Below are positions 26,945-36,276 of a stretch of 64,000 nucleotides of DNA, piece by piece; within the stretch, counting starts at the first letter, position 1; each line of letters starts with the position of its first letter. The notes beneath the pieces are model-generated. The model was not told where the DNA came from. It made no database searches and was given only the letters and a program-made list of their open reading frames with translations. This DNA comes from Hyphomicrobiales bacterium. Lineage in GTDB: Bacteria; Pseudomonadota; Alphaproteobacteria; Rhizobiales; Beijerinckiaceae. The stretch covers positions 1 through 64,000 of the forward strand of contig JAGWTA010000015.1 in the NCBI GenBank assembly GCA_028869185.1. Direction: 5' to 3'. A program made the translations under genes and the position numbers.

Positions 26945-28153
26945 ATGCGCCTCGCAGCCATCGCTCTCGCCGCCGCTTTTGCCGCGCCCGTCGCCGCGCA
27001 GCAACTGGGACCGGACGAAGTGAGCCGTCTCATTCTCAACGAGCAGGGCGGGGTGCGCGATGCGCGCGGCTGGGGCGCCGATATTCTTGGCGCGATCTCC
27101 GACAACAGGTTGCCGGTCAACAACGAGAATGTCTGTGCGGTCGTTGCGGTGGTCTCGCAGGAGTCAGGTTTCAAGGAAAATCCCGCCGTGCCCGGACTGG
27201 GCAAGATCGCCGAGGCGGAAGTTCGCAAGCGCGCGTCGGTCGTGCCGTTTCTGGGCGCAAAGGCGGTGGATTATCTCGGCACGATCCCCACGCCGCAAAA
27301 CTCGTTTCTCAAGCGCATCCGCAATGCGAAGACCGAACGCGATCTCGATCTGACCTATCGCGATTTCGTCGAATACGGCGCCAAGGGCGTGGCCCTCGAC
27401 GGTTTGCTGAAGACGGGGCTCCTCGACAAGACGGTGGAAGAATACAACCAGATCGGCACTGTCGGCTCGATGCAGGTTTCGGTCGCCTTCGCGCTCGACA
27501 CCGAGCGCGGCGAACATTGGCGCCCGATCTCGCATAGCGAGGCTGTGGCTGTGCGCGACAAGCTGTATACGCGTCGCGGCGGTCTGTTCTACGGCGTCAA
27601 GCAATTGCTCGATTACCAGACAGGCTATCCGCAAAAGCTTTTCCGTTTCGCCGATTACAACGCCGGCCGTTATGCGGCGCGCAATGCGGCGTTTCAGATG
27701 CAGATCGCGCGGCTTTCGGGCATGAAAATCGATCACGACGGCGATCTTCTGTCCTACAATAAAAACAAGTCGCCCAAGGGCGATGTGACGAAATCCGAGC
27801 AGGCTGCGCGCGCCGCGATCGGCCGGTATCATCTTGGCATCGACGACAATGCGCTGCGCGCCGATCTGCTGCACGAGAAAAAGTTCGATTTCACGCAGAC
27901 GCGCACCTACAACGTCATCCGCGAGGCTTACCGCAACGCCGCGCACGCGGATGCGGCTTTCGCCGTTATGCCGGGCATCGAACTCAAAAGCGGCAAGATC
28001 AAATCGCACATGACGACGGCGATCTACGCGCAACGCGTCGAACGGCGATACGGCAAATGCATGAAGCTTGCGGCCGCAATCACGCAAAATCCGGCCATGC
28101 GCGCGCAGACGCAGGCGAAGGGCTGGACCTGGCCGAAATTCTGGCCGGATTGA
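26945..28153 (+). CDS. DUF1615 family exported protein
   Basis: 402 residues with a signal peptide ending at VAAQQ. AVVSQESGFKENPAVPGLGK resembles the catalytic Glu-Ser segment of lysozyme-like transglycosylases and is typical of PF07759 (DUF1615); DYNAGRYAARNAAFQ later resembles the NAG motif of lytic transglycosylases. A peptidoglycan-lysing role is plausible but unproved. It is inserted rightward between the leftward rnr and topA, breaking an otherwise common gene order. GAAAGG precedes the ATG at 26945. Confidence 0.85.
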   Translation: MRLAAIALAAAFAAPVAAQQLGPDEVSRLILNEQGGVRDARGWGADILGAISDNRLPVNNENVCAVVAVVSQESGFKENPAVPGLGKIAEAEVRKRASVVPFLGAKAVDYLGTIPTPQNSFLKRIRNAKTERDLDLTYRDFVEYGAKGVALDGLLKTGLLDKTVEEYNQIGTVGSMQVSVAFALDTERGEHWRPISHSEAVAVRDKLYTRRGGLFYGVKQLLDYQTGYPQKLFRFADYNAGRYAARNAAFQMQIARLSGMKIDHDGDLLSYNKNKSPKGDVTKSEQAARAAIGRYHLGIDDNALRADLLHEKKFDFTQTRTYNVIREAYRNAAHADAAFAVMPGIELKSGKIKSHMTTAIYAQRVERRYGKCMKLAAAITQNPAMRAQTQAKGWTWPKFWPD

Positions 28154-28169
28154 GAAGACCGGCGAGCGC

Positions 28170-31088
28170 CTATTTTTTCTTCGCCGCGTTCTTTGCGACA
28201 GGCTTTTTCGCAACCGCTTTTTTGGCAGGCTTTGCATCGTCGAAAGGCGCAGCGTCGCTGTCCTCGATCGTCTTTTTCGCTTTCGCCGGCGCCTTTTTGT
28301 CTGCAGGTTTCTTGGCCGGCGCCTTTTTGGCCGTCGCCTTTTTCGGCGCAGCTTTTTTGGTCGGGCCTTTCTTGCCCGTCGCCTTGGCTTTCGCATTGAC
28401 GAGTTCGACAGCTTCCTCGAGCGTCAACGCATCGGGCGACTGGCTTTTCGGAATGGTGGCGAAAACCTTGCCCCAGGCGACATAAGGACCAAAGCGGCCC
28501 GCGCGCACGCTGAGCGCGCCGCCCTCGGGATGATCGCCGAGCGCGCGTCCGCCGCCTGCATCGCCGCCCCCATCCTGTTTGGCCTTGATCATCGCCAGCG
28601 CGTCGGCGAGCGTCACGCTTTCGGGGTCGGTTCCACGCGGTATCGTCGCGTTGACCTTGTTCCAGTTCACATAGGGGCCGAAGCGGCCGGACTTGATCGT
28701 CACCGCGCCGCCCTCGGGATGAGCGCCGAGGTCGCGCGCGCTGGCGCCGCCGCGCTGAAAGCCGCCGCCTTGCTCCTTCTGCACGATCAGGTCGATGGCG
28801 CGATTGGCGCCGATGTCGAGCACGTCGTCATCGCGGCCAAGATTGGCGTAAGTCTTGCCGTGCTGAACGTAGGAGCCGTAGCGGCCGATGCCGGCGAGGA
28901 TCGGTTCGCCGCTGGAGGGGTGGCGCGCGACTTCGCGCGGCAGCGACAGAAGCTTCAACGCCTTTTCGAGCGTGACGTCGTCGGGCTTCAAGCCTTTCGG
29001 CAAAGATGAGCGTTTGGGCTTTTCATCGCCGTCTTCTCCTGCTTCGCCCATCTGCACATAGGCGCCGAAACGCCCGTCGCGCAGCGTGACTTCCGCGCCC
29101 GTTTCGGGATCGCTGCCGAGCACTTTCACGCCCGGGCGATCGCCGTTGGCGATGGCTTCGGCCGATTGCGGCGTGAGCGTGCGCGTATATTTGCATTCGG
29201 GATAATTCGAGCAACCGATGAAGGCGCCGAACTTGCCGACCTTGAGCGACAGTTTGCCCGCGCCGCATGAAGGGCAACCGCGCGGATCGGAACCGTCTTC
29301 CTTCGCCGGGAAGATGTGCGGCCCCAGAAGATCGTTCAGCGCATCGAGCACCTGCGTGGTGCGCAGGTCTTTCGTGGCGTCGATGGCCGTGGAAAAATCC
29401 TGCCAGAAATCGCGCAGCACCTGCTTCCAGTCGATCTCGGAATTGGAGATGCGATCGAGTTGCTCCTCCAGCCCGGCGGTAAAGCCGTATTCGACATAAC
29501 GGTCGAAAAAGCTCTCCAGAAAGGCGACGACGAGCCGGCCCTTGTCCTCGGGCACGAGGCGTTTCTTGTCGAGTTTCACATAATCGCGGTCGCGCAACAC
29601 GGCGAGCGTCGAGGCGTAGGTGGAAGGGCGTCCGATGCCCAGTTCCTCCATCCGCTTGACGAGCGTCGCCTCGGTGAAGCGCGGCGGCGGTTCGGTGAAA
29701 TGCTGGCTTGCCTCGATCCGCTCGCGCGTGCAGGCCTCGCCCGTCTCCATCGGCGGCAGGCGGCTCGACTCCTCGTCGTCGGGATCGTCGTCGCGGCCTT
29801 CCTGATAGAGTTTCAGAAAGCCGTCGAAGCGCACGACCTGGCCTGTTGCGCGCAGGTCGATCGTGCGCGCGCCGGCCTTGGCCTCGATGTCGACGGTGGT
29901 GCGTTCCAGTTCAGCCGATTCCATCTGGCTGGCGACAGTGCGCGTCCAGATGAGTTCGTAGAGTTTGGCCTGTTCGGCGTCGAGCATTTTGGCGACGCGG
30001 CGGGGCAGGCGGGCCATGTCGGTCGGCCGGATCGCCTCATGCGCTTCCTGCGCATTCTTGGCCTTCACCGTATATTTGCGCGGCGCCTGCGGCACGTAGC
30101 GCTCGCCATATTCCTGGCCGATGACGCGGCGGGCGGCGGCGATGGCTTCCGGCGCCATGTCGACGCCATCGGTTCGCATATAAGTGATGAGGCCGACCGT
30201 CTCGCCATCGATGTCGACGCCTTCATAAAGGCGCTGGGCGAGTTGCATGGTGCGGGCGGGCGACAGACCCAGCTTGCGCGAAGCCTCCTGCTGCAGGCTC
30301 GATGTCGTGAAAGGAGCCGACGGGTGGCGCCGCGCAGGCTTGGCCTCGACCTGGCGCACCGTGAAAGTCGCCACTTCCAGCGACTTTTTGAAATCCTCGG
30401 CCTCCTTGCCGGAGCCGATGTCCAGACGGGCGACCTTCTTGCCGTCCGCGCCGACAAGACGGGCGATGAAGGGCGCGCCGGCCTTCGTCTTGAGATGGGC
30501 GACGAGCGACCAGTATTCGCGGGCGACGAATTTCTCGATTTCCAGTTCGCGGTCGCAGACGAGGCGCAGCGCCACCGATTGGACGCGGCCGGCCGAGCGC
30601 GCGCCCGGCAGCTTGCGCCACAGGACGGGCGAGAGATTGAAGCCGACGAGATAATCGAGCGCCCGGCGGGCGAGATAGGCGTCCACCAGCGCGGCGTCGA
30701 TCTCGCGCGGATGTTTCATCGCGTCGAGAATTGCGTCCTTGGTGATGGCGTTGAAGACGACGCGCTCGATCTTCTTGTCCTTGAGCACCTTCTTCTGCCG
30801 CAGCACTTCCAGAACGTGCCAGGAGATGGCCTCGCCCTCGCGGTCCGGGTCGGTCGCCAGAATGACTTTATTGGCGCCTTTGACGGCGCCAGCGATGTCG
30901 GACAGGCGCTTGGCGGCCTTGGCGTCGACCTCCCATTTCATCGCGAAATCGTCGTCCGGCTCGACCGAGCCGTCCTTGGAAGGCAGATCGCGCACATGGC
31001 CGAACGAGGCGAGCACCTCGTAATCGCGGCCGAGATATTTGTTGATCGTCTTGGCCTTGGCGGGCGATTCGACGATGACGACGTTCAT
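28170..31088 (-). CDS. topA: DNA topoisomerase I with Lys/Ala-rich tail
   Basis: 972 residues. The Toprim domain shows VIVESPAKAKTINKYLG and ILATDPDREGEAISWH; the catalytic Tyr is about residue 303 in TYMRTDGVD. A zinc-ribbon (CPSCGAGKLSL ... CSNYPECKYT) and several topoisomerase C-terminal repeats (GRFGPYVNWNK, GRFGPYVAWGK) follow. The last ~75 residues are KKAPAKK-type, histone-like. It relaxes negative supercoils. Transcribed toward DUF1615. Confidence 0.97.
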   Translation of the reverse strand: MNVVIVESPAKAKTINKYLGRDYEVLASFGHVRDLPSKDGSVEPDDDFAMKWEVDAKAAKRLSDIAGAVKGANKVILATDPDREGEAISWHVLEVLRQKKVLKDKKIERVVFNAITKDAILDAMKHPREIDAALVDAYLARRALDYLVGFNLSPVLWRKLPGARSAGRVQSVALRLVCDRELEIEKFVAREYWSLVAHLKTKAGAPFIARLVGADGKKVARLDIGSGKEAEDFKKSLEVATFTVRQVEAKPARRHPSAPFTTSSLQQEASRKLGLSPARTMQLAQRLYEGVDIDGETVGLITYMRTDGVDMAPEAIAAARRVIGQEYGERYVPQAPRKYTVKAKNAQEAHEAIRPTDMARLPRRVAKMLDAEQAKLYELIWTRTVASQMESAELERTTVDIEAKAGARTIDLRATGQVVRFDGFLKLYQEGRDDDPDDEESSRLPPMETGEACTRERIEASQHFTEPPPRFTEATLVKRMEELGIGRPSTYASTLAVLRDRDYVKLDKKRLVPEDKGRLVVAFLESFFDRYVEYGFTAGLEEQLDRISNSEIDWKQVLRDFWQDFSTAIDATKDLRTTQVLDALNDLLGPHIFPAKEDGSDPRGCPSCGAGKLSLKVGKFGAFIGCSNYPECKYTRTLTPQSAEAIANGDRPGVKVLGSDPETGAEVTLRDGRFGAYVQMGEAGEDGDEKPKRSSLPKGLKPDDVTLEKALKLLSLPREVARHPSSGEPILAGIGRYGSYVQHGKTYANLGRDDDVLDIGANRAIDLIVQKEQGGGFQRGGASARDLGAHPEGGAVTIKSGRFGPYVNWNKVNATIPRGTDPESVTLADALAMIKAKQDGGGDAGGGRALGDHPEGGALSVRAGRFGPYVAWGKVFATIPKSQSPDALTLEEAVELVNAKAKATGKKGPTKKAAPKKATAKKAPAKKPADKKAPAKAKKTIEDSDAAPFDDAKPAKKAVAKKPVAKNAAKKK

Positions 31089-31276
31089 TGCGTGTCCGAA
31101 ATGTTGGGGGAGGCCCGAGGGGCGATTTGGGCCGGGAACATGGGGAAGGGGAGGCGGGCTGTCAAATGGGCGCGCGCCGAAACGCCGTGCGCTCGCCTGA
31201 TGGACGCCATCAGGCGAGGGAGCTTAAGGCTCGGTTATCGCAGGCGAAATATGTCTGTGCGGCAGTCGTGGGCGCG

Positions 31277-31642
31277 TCAGCGGAAGATCCAGGGATCGGG
31301 GCGCCAGAAGACGCCGGGGGCGCTCGTTTCATAAGGCATGGCGTTAAACTGCGTCATGGGCGCCATATAGCGGTCCCGGCTGCCGACCGGCGCGACGACG
31401 CCGGAGTCGGTGAAAGATCGCGGGTGCACAACGAGAACGCGTTCTGTCCTTCTGGCTTTGGCGCCATGGCGCAAATGGCGCGCCATGGCCGCCTGCGGCG
31501 CCGTCGCCGCCGCACACATGGTCGCCGCACAAATGGCCGCCGCACACTTGGCCGCCGCACACTTGGCGACGCGCGCGAAGGCGAGCGTCTGGCCTGTGCG
31601 TGAACGGTGGCGCAGCGCGCCCGCACGATCTGCATTTTTCAT
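31277..31642 (-). CDS. hypothetical protein with Cys-Ala pentapeptide repeats
   Basis: 121 residues from the ATG at 31642, chosen because AGGAG lies seven bases upstream. The middle carries repeats of the type KCAAA (Lys/Ile/Met-Cys-Ala). The C-terminus (RDRYMAPMTQFNAMPYETSA then PGVFWRPDPWIFR) has normal composition unlike the other frames, which supports coding. No family recognised. Other frames here are less convincing. Confidence 0.45.
   Translation of the reverse strand: MKNADRAGALRHRSRTGQTLAFARVAKCAAAKCAAAICAATMCAAATAPQAAMARHLRHGAKARRTERVLVVHPRSFTDSGVVAPVGSRDRYMAPMTQFNAMPYETSAPGVFWRPDPWIFR
31509..31568. repeat. four tandem 15-base units
   Basis: Units begin at 31509, 31524, 31539 and 31554, each of the form GCCGCACAC(A/T)TGGCC with a few changes. 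They encode the Cys-Ala pentapeptide repeat on the minus strand and are a likely slippage-prone minisatellite. Confidence 0.8.
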
Positions 31643-31789
31643 CGCCCTGCTCCTCATCGCGCCGCGAGCGCCGCTCGCCGCCATGGCGTCAGACTAGCAA
31701 AGGCGCGCAGCGCAGCCTCAAAAACAAAGTTTAGAAATAAGCCGTTTTCGGAGGCGTTCGCGCTGCGCCAGCCCTTGCGAGGGGCGCTC

Positions 31790-32251
31790 TCAATCGCAGA
31801 CAGTGACCAATCTGCGCCGCAACCCATGCACCGTGCGCACCCATCGGCGCTGCAAAAAGCATGAAGGGGCGCCGCCATAATAAGGATCGTCGAACCCGTC
31901 ATCGAACAAGCCGATGGAGGGATAACCCCATCCATAGGCCGGCGCTCCCCAATAACCGCCGCCCCAGCCGCCGCCCCAGCCGCCACGCCAGCCGCCATGC
32001 CAGCCGCCCCAGCCGCCGTGAAACCCACCGCCCCTGAAACCGCCGCCCCTGAAACCGCCGCCATGCGCAAAGCCGCCGCCGCCGAAGCCGCCGCCATGCG
32101 CGAATCCGCCGCCGCCGAAACCGCCATGTCCGCCGCCACCCCCGCCATGCCCGCCGAACGCCGCCGCCGGGCTTGTCAGGGCGAGTGCGCCAAACAGGGT
32201 TGCAACAACGGCGAACGCCGCGCGCGGGCTTTTCACTCTGCTGTTTTTCAT
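31790..32251 (-). CDS. glycine-rich secreted protein
   Basis: 153 residues. The signal peptide ends at PAAAFGG. The mature part is about 60 residues of GGG, GGF, HGG and GWGG units (GGGFAHGGGFGGGGFAHGGG), then YWGAPAYGWGYPSIGLFD and a basic end with two Cys (PSCFLQRRWVR, LVTVCD). Such small Gly-rich exported proteins are frequent in Hyphomicrobiales; function unknown. ATG at 32251 used; an upstream start at 32272 is possible. Confidence 0.7.
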   Translation of the reverse strand: MKNSRVKSPRAAFAVVATLFGALALTSPAAAFGGHGGGGGGHGGFGGGGFAHGGGFGGGGFAHGGGFRGGGFRGGGFHGGWGGWHGGWRGGWGGGWGGGYWGAPAYGWGYPSIGLFDDGFDDPYYGGAPSCFLQRRWVRTVHGLRRRLVTVCD

Positions 32252-32417
32252 GTTGCGTCTCCATCGCAGCACGTCTGCGCTGCGTCATGACGCAAGACAT
32301 GGGCATGAAAAGCGCAATGAAAACGCATCTAAAGCAAAGTTTATAACCGTTGCTGCGCGCCCGCCTGGCGCAAGTTTGCGAGCCTATGAAAGACCCATTC
32401 GACGGCCAGGAGCCGAA

Positions 32418-32981
32418 ATGGGAAGGCATACGACGCTTTGGGCGCAGGCGGCCGCCATCATCGCGGCGTTTGGACTGTTGATCCGCTTCGCCACGACAGG
32501 CGCGGACGGTTTCGCCAGCCGCACCTATTCGGTCGCTTTCAATGCCTTTCTGGCGCGACGGGGCGTCGCGGGTCTCGGCGTCGATCGTCTGACGGATGTC
32601 GAACTGTCTTGCATTTTGCTGTCGGGCCTTGGGCTGGCGACAATCGCGTCGGCGCTTGCGCTGATCTTCACGCAGGGCCGCGGGCTTGGCTTGAAGGCGG
32701 GCGCCCTGGCGGCGCTTCTGCCCGTGGTTGTCGCCGTTTTGGCCTATGGGCGGCTGCATCCGTTCCCGCAGCCTGCCGAACTGCCCGCGATGGCCGCATC
32801 GTCGGTCGCGCTGGCGACGGTCTGCCTCACCTTGCCGCAATTGGCCTTTCGCGCGGCGCGGGCGCTTGCCGCTCTGATGGCGCGTTCCGCCGCCCCTGCG
32901 CGGCCGCGCGCCCGCCAGACGGCGCCAGCGCCGCAGATCAATCAGGCGCGGATGGATATGGCCCGTCGCACCCATCGCTAG
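32418..32981 (+). CDS. membrane protein of unknown function
   Basis: 187 residues with four hydrophobic segments (residues ~8-25, 60-82, 90-108 and 118-142), then a Pro/Ala/Arg-rich cytosolic-type tail. AGGAG precedes the ATG at 32418. I do not recognise the family. It lies ~100 bases upstream of pyrB in the same direction. Confidence 0.65.
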   Translation: MGRHTTLWAQAAAIIAAFGLLIRFATTGADGFASRTYSVAFNAFLARRGVAGLGVDRLTDVELSCILLSGLGLATIASALALIFTQGRGLGLKAGALAALLPVVVAVLAYGRLHPFPQPAELPAMAASSVALATVCLTLPQLAFRAARALAALMARSAAPARPRARQTAPAPQINQARMDMARRTHR

Positions 32982-33079
32982 CGGCATTAGGCTTTTGTGA
33001 GTGGTTTTGCGGGAAAAAGCCGGGCCGCGGCGTTCCCGCCCTTGCCCGCAGCGGCGGCTTGGCCCATACAGCGGCTTTA

Positions 33080-34030
33080 ATGCCGCAGCACAAAAATCCC
33101 GCCTCGTTCCCGCATCGCCATCTGCTCGGGATCGAGGGGCTTTCGCGCCCCGATATCGAGGTTCTGCTCGATATGGCGGAGGAGGCGGTCGACGTGTCCC
33201 GCCAGGTCGAGAAAAAGCGCGCGACGCTGCGCGGGCGCACGCAGATCAACCTGTTCTTCGAATCCTCCACCCGTACGCAATCCTCGTTCGAACTTGCCGG
33301 CAAGCGCCTCGGCGCCGATGTGATGAACATGTCGGTCGCCAATTCGTCCGTGAAAAAAGGCGAGACGCTGATCGATACGGCGATCACGCTCAACGCCATG
33401 CGCCCAGATGTGATCGTGGTGCGCCATTCGCAGGCGGGCGCGGTGCACCTGCTGGCCCGCAAGGTCGATTGCGCCGTCGTGAATGCAGGCGACGGCGCCC
33501 ATGAACATCCCACGCAAGCCTTGCTCGACGCGCTGACGATCCGCCGCAACAAGGGCCGGATCGAGGGGCTGAACGTGGCGATCTGCGGCGACATCCTGCA
33601 TTCGCGCGTGGCGCGTTCGAATATCATCCTGCTCTCGGCGCTGGGCGCGCGCGTGCGGGTTGTGGCGCCCTCGACGCTGCTGCCGACCGGCATCGAGCGC
33701 ATGGGCGTAGACGTGTTTCGCGACATGAAAATGGGGCTCAAGGGCGCCGATGTCGTGATGATGCTGCGCCTGCAGCGCGAGCGGATGAATGGCGGCTTCG
33801 TGCCCTCCGTGCGCGAATATTTCCGCTATTTCGGTCTCGACGCCGAAAAACTGGCTCTTGCGGACCCCAAGGCGCTGGTGATGCATCCTGGCCCCATGAA
33901 TCGTGGCGTGGAAATCGATTCCTCGGTTGCGGACGGTCCGCAATCGCTGATCCGCGAACAGGTCGAAATGGGCGTCGCCGTGCGCATGGCGGTGCTCGAA
34001 GCTTTGGCGCGCAACATGCCGAACATGTGA
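33080..34030 (+). CDS. pyrB: aspartate carbamoyltransferase catalytic subunit
   Basis: 316 residues. Carbamoyl-phosphate motif [24 protein letters not shown], and the aspartate-domain [12 protein letters not shown] are all present. It condenses carbamoyl phosphate with aspartate, the first committed step of pyrimidine synthesis. It is followed by a small membrane gene and a pseudo-dihydroorotase, the latter typical of the holoenzyme partner. No regulatory pyrI is seen nearby. Confidence 0.96.
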   Translation: MPQHKNPASFPHRHLLGIEGLSRPDIEVLLDMAEEAVDVSRQVEKKRATLRGRTQINLFFESSTRTQSSFELAGKRLGADVMNMSVANSSVKKGETLIDTAITLNAMRPDVIVVRHSQAGAVHLLARKVDCAVVNAGDGAHEHPTQALLDALTIRRNKGRIEGLNVAICGDILHSRVARSNIILLSALGARVRVVAPSTLLPTGIERMGVDVFRDMKMGLKGADVVMMLRLQRERMNGGFVPSVREYFRYFGLDAEKLALADPKALVMHPGPMNRGVEIDSSVADGPQSLIREQVEMGVAVRMAVLEALARNMPNM

Positions 34031-34037
34031 GGGAGCC

Positions 34038-34340
34038 ATGGTCGAAGCAATGCGGATGACAGGCTTTATCGGCGCAGCCGTGATGAGCGACCTGACGACA
34101 TGGGTCGGCGTTCTCGCCCTCCTGTTCGCCATCATGACGGGCATCAGCAGTTTCGCCTTCGTGACCGTGGTGGCCGAGATCATGACCTTTGCGGTTCTGA
34201 AGGAATATCTGGCCCATCCGGCCGGTCTTGTGACGGGCGGGGCGGCGATGCAGTCGATCGCGTTCAATTGCATTTCCTTTGGCGTTATCTGCGTCGTCGG
34301 CTTCATCGTCGGGCGCATGTTCGCAAAGCGAGCGGACTGA
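34038..34340 (+). CDS. small membrane protein between pyrB and pyrC-prime
   Basis: 100 residues with two or three hydrophobic helices (WVGVLALLFAIMTGISSFAF and a second ending VICVVGFIVGRMF). It starts seven bases after pyrB and overlaps pyrC-prime by TGATG. Family not recognised. The tight spacing places it in the pyrimidine/plsY operon. Confidence 0.7.
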   Translation: MVEAMRMTGFIGAAVMSDLTTWVGVLALLFAIMTGISSFAFVTVVAEIMTFAVLKEYLAHPAGLVTGGAAMQSIAFNCISFGVICVVGFIVGRMFAKRAD

Positions 34341-35635
34341 TGCCCGATACAATTCCACCGATCGCGCTTGTGAATGGCCTGCTCGTCGATCCGGCGACAG
34401 GCGCGCAGACGCGCGGCGGCGTCATCGCGCAAGACGGCGTCATCAAGGCGGTTGGCGCCGCCGTCACCCGCGCCGACGTGCCGGTCGACATGCGCATTGT
34501 CGATTGCAAGGGCGACGTTGTGGCGCCGGGCCTTGTCGACATGCTCGCTTTCGTCGGCGAGCCAGGCGCTGAATCGCGCGAGACCATCGCCAGCGCCAGC
34601 GCGGCTGCGGCCGCAGGCGGGGTGACGACGATCGTCACCCGCGCCGACACCAATCCGCCGGTCGACGATCCGGCCGTGGTGGATTTTTTGCGCCGGCGCG
34701 CACGCGACACGGGCGCGGTGCGCGTGCTGCCGAGCGCGACGCTGACTCGCGGGCGCGAGGGCAAGGAAATTTCCGAGATCGGCCTGCTGATGGAAGCCGG
34801 CGCGGTGTGTTTTTCCGATGCAGGGCGAACGCTGCGCAACGCGCAGACGATGCGCCGCGCGCTGACCTATGCGCGCGACTTCGGCGCGCTGGTGTGCCAT
34901 TTCTGCGAAGATCGCGATCTGGCCGCCCATGGCGTAATGAACGAAGGCGAATTCGCCTCGCGCCTTGGCCTGACCGGCGTTCCGGCGGAAGCCGAGAGCA
35001 TCGCGCTCGAGCGCGACATGCGCCTCGTCGCTTTGACGGGCGGGCGTTATCACGCCACGCTGATTTCGACAGAGCAGTCGCTCGAAATCATTGCGCGCGC
35101 AAAGGCGGCCGGACTGCCGGTGACCTGCGCGACCTCGATCAACCATCTCACGCTGAACGAGAACGACATCGGCGATTACCGCACCTTTCTGAAAGTGCGT
35201 CCGCCTTTGCGCCGCGAGGAAACGCGACGCGCGCTGGCGCATGCGGTCGCCGACGGGCTCATCGACGTCATCGTGTCCGATCACGACCCGCAGGACGTCG
35301 AAACCAAGCGTCTGCCGTTCGGAGAGGCCGAATTCGGCGCGGTCGGCCTCGAGACCATGCTGTCGGCCGGTTTGCGGCTCGTGCATTCGGGCGACCTGAA
35401 GCTGGCGCAATTGCTGCGGGCGATGTCGTTGCGCCCCGCTGAAATCCTCGGTTTGCCGCAGGGACGGCTGGAGGTTGGCGCGCCGGCCGATCTCATCAGG
35501 TTCGATCCGCACGAGCCCTATATCGTCGATCCCGAAAAGCTCCATTCGCGCTGCAAGAACACGCCGTTCGACGAAGCGCGCATGCAGGGTGTCGTCAAGC
35601 TGACGCTGGTTGCGGGCGCGGTGGCGCGGGAATAG
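34340..35635 (+). CDS. pyrC: dihydroorotase-like subunit, probably non-catalytic (PyrC-prime)
   Basis: 431 residues of the amidohydrolase fold. The metal-binding HxH of active dihydroorotase is replaced: [13 protein letters not shown] has no His. The carboxylated Lys (normally in a GAVAFK-like motif) is Ser in GAVCFSD. The AHVS motif reads TLIS. Asp is kept in SDHDPQ. So three metal-site features are lost, as in PyrC-prime proteins that stabilise PyrB in a dodecamer. A separate active dihydroorotase gene would be expected elsewhere. The ATG overlaps the preceding stop. Confidence 0.88.
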   Translation: MPDTIPPIALVNGLLVDPATGAQTRGGVIAQDGVIKAVGAAVTRADVPVDMRIVDCKGDVVAPGLVDMLAFVGEPGAESRETIASASAAAAAGGVTTIVTRADTNPPVDDPAVVDFLRRRARDTGAVRVLPSATLTRGREGKEISEIGLLMEAGAVCFSDAGRTLRNAQTMRRALTYARDFGALVCHFCEDRDLAAHGVMNEGEFASRLGLTGVPAEAESIALERDMRLVALTGGRYHATLISTEQSLEIIARAKAAGLPVTCATSINHLTLNENDIGDYRTFLKVRPPLRREETRRALAHAVADGLIDVIVSDHDPQDVETKRLPFGEAEFGAVGLETMLSAGLRLVHSGDLKLAQLLRAMSLRPAEILGLPQGRLEVGAPADLIRFDPHEPYIVDPEKLHSRCKNTPFDEARMQGVVKLTLVAGAVARE

Positions 35636-35667
35636 ACTTCGCCCGTCGTCGCCCTGCGAGTTTCTTG

Positions 35668-36276
35668 ATGCCGCTCTCTTCATCTGCGCCGCTCGTCCCG
35701 CTCCTGGCGCTGGCGTTCGGTTATCTCTGCGGCTCCATTCCATTCGGCGTTCTGCTGACGCGCGCGGCGGGCGCGGGCGACCTGCGCTCGATTGGCTCGG
35801 GCAACATCGGCGCGACTAATGTGTTGCGCACGGGCCGCAAGGGGCTTGCTGCGGCGACCTTGCTGCTCGATGCGCTGAAGGGAACATTCGCCGTTCTGAC
35901 AGCGGCGCATTTCGGCGGCCCGCTTGCGGCGGGCGCCGCCGCGCTCGGGGCGTTTCTCGGCCACATCTTTCCCGTGTGGCTCGGCTTTCGCGGCGGCAAG
36001 GGCGTTGCGACCTTTCTGGGCGGACTGTTTGGTCTGGACTGGCGCGCCGGCGTCGCCTTCGCGCTGGTGTGGCTCGGCGTCGCTTTCGCCAGCCGCTATT
36101 CGTCGCTGGCCGCGCTGGTTGCAAGCGCGACGACGCCGTTCGTTCTCTGGATGCTGGGCGAGCGCGATATTGCGCTTCTGGCGGCGGCGATGGTTTGCCT
36201 GCTGTGGTGGAAGCATCGCGAAAATATCGCGCGGCTCGCCGCCGGCGCAGAAAGCCGCATCGGGCAGAAAACATGA
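35668..36276 (+). CDS. plsY: PlsY, acyl-phosphate:glycerol-3-phosphate acyltransferase
   Basis: 202 residues, about five membrane helices. Motifs [20 protein letters not shown] and [10 protein letters not shown] are those of PlsY. It acylates glycerol-3-phosphate in the first step of phospholipid synthesis. The TTG at 35665 directly before the ATG was rejected. It overlaps dprA by ATGA. Confidence 0.95.
   Translation: MPLSSSAPLVPLLALAFGYLCGSIPFGVLLTRAAGAGDLRSIGSGNIGATNVLRTGRKGLAAATLLLDALKGTFAVLTAAHFGGPLAAGAAALGAFLGHIFPVWLGFRGGKGVATFLGGLFGLDWRAGVAFALVWLGVAFASRYSSLAALVASATTPFVLWMLGERDIALLAAAMVCLLWWKHRENIARLAAGAESRIGQKT

Noticed and set aside
29316-31334. 672-codon plus-strand frame opposite topA; similar frames opposite rnr (24771-26897) and pyrBC (33077-35743)
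   Set aside because: High-GC shadow frames of strongly supported genes.
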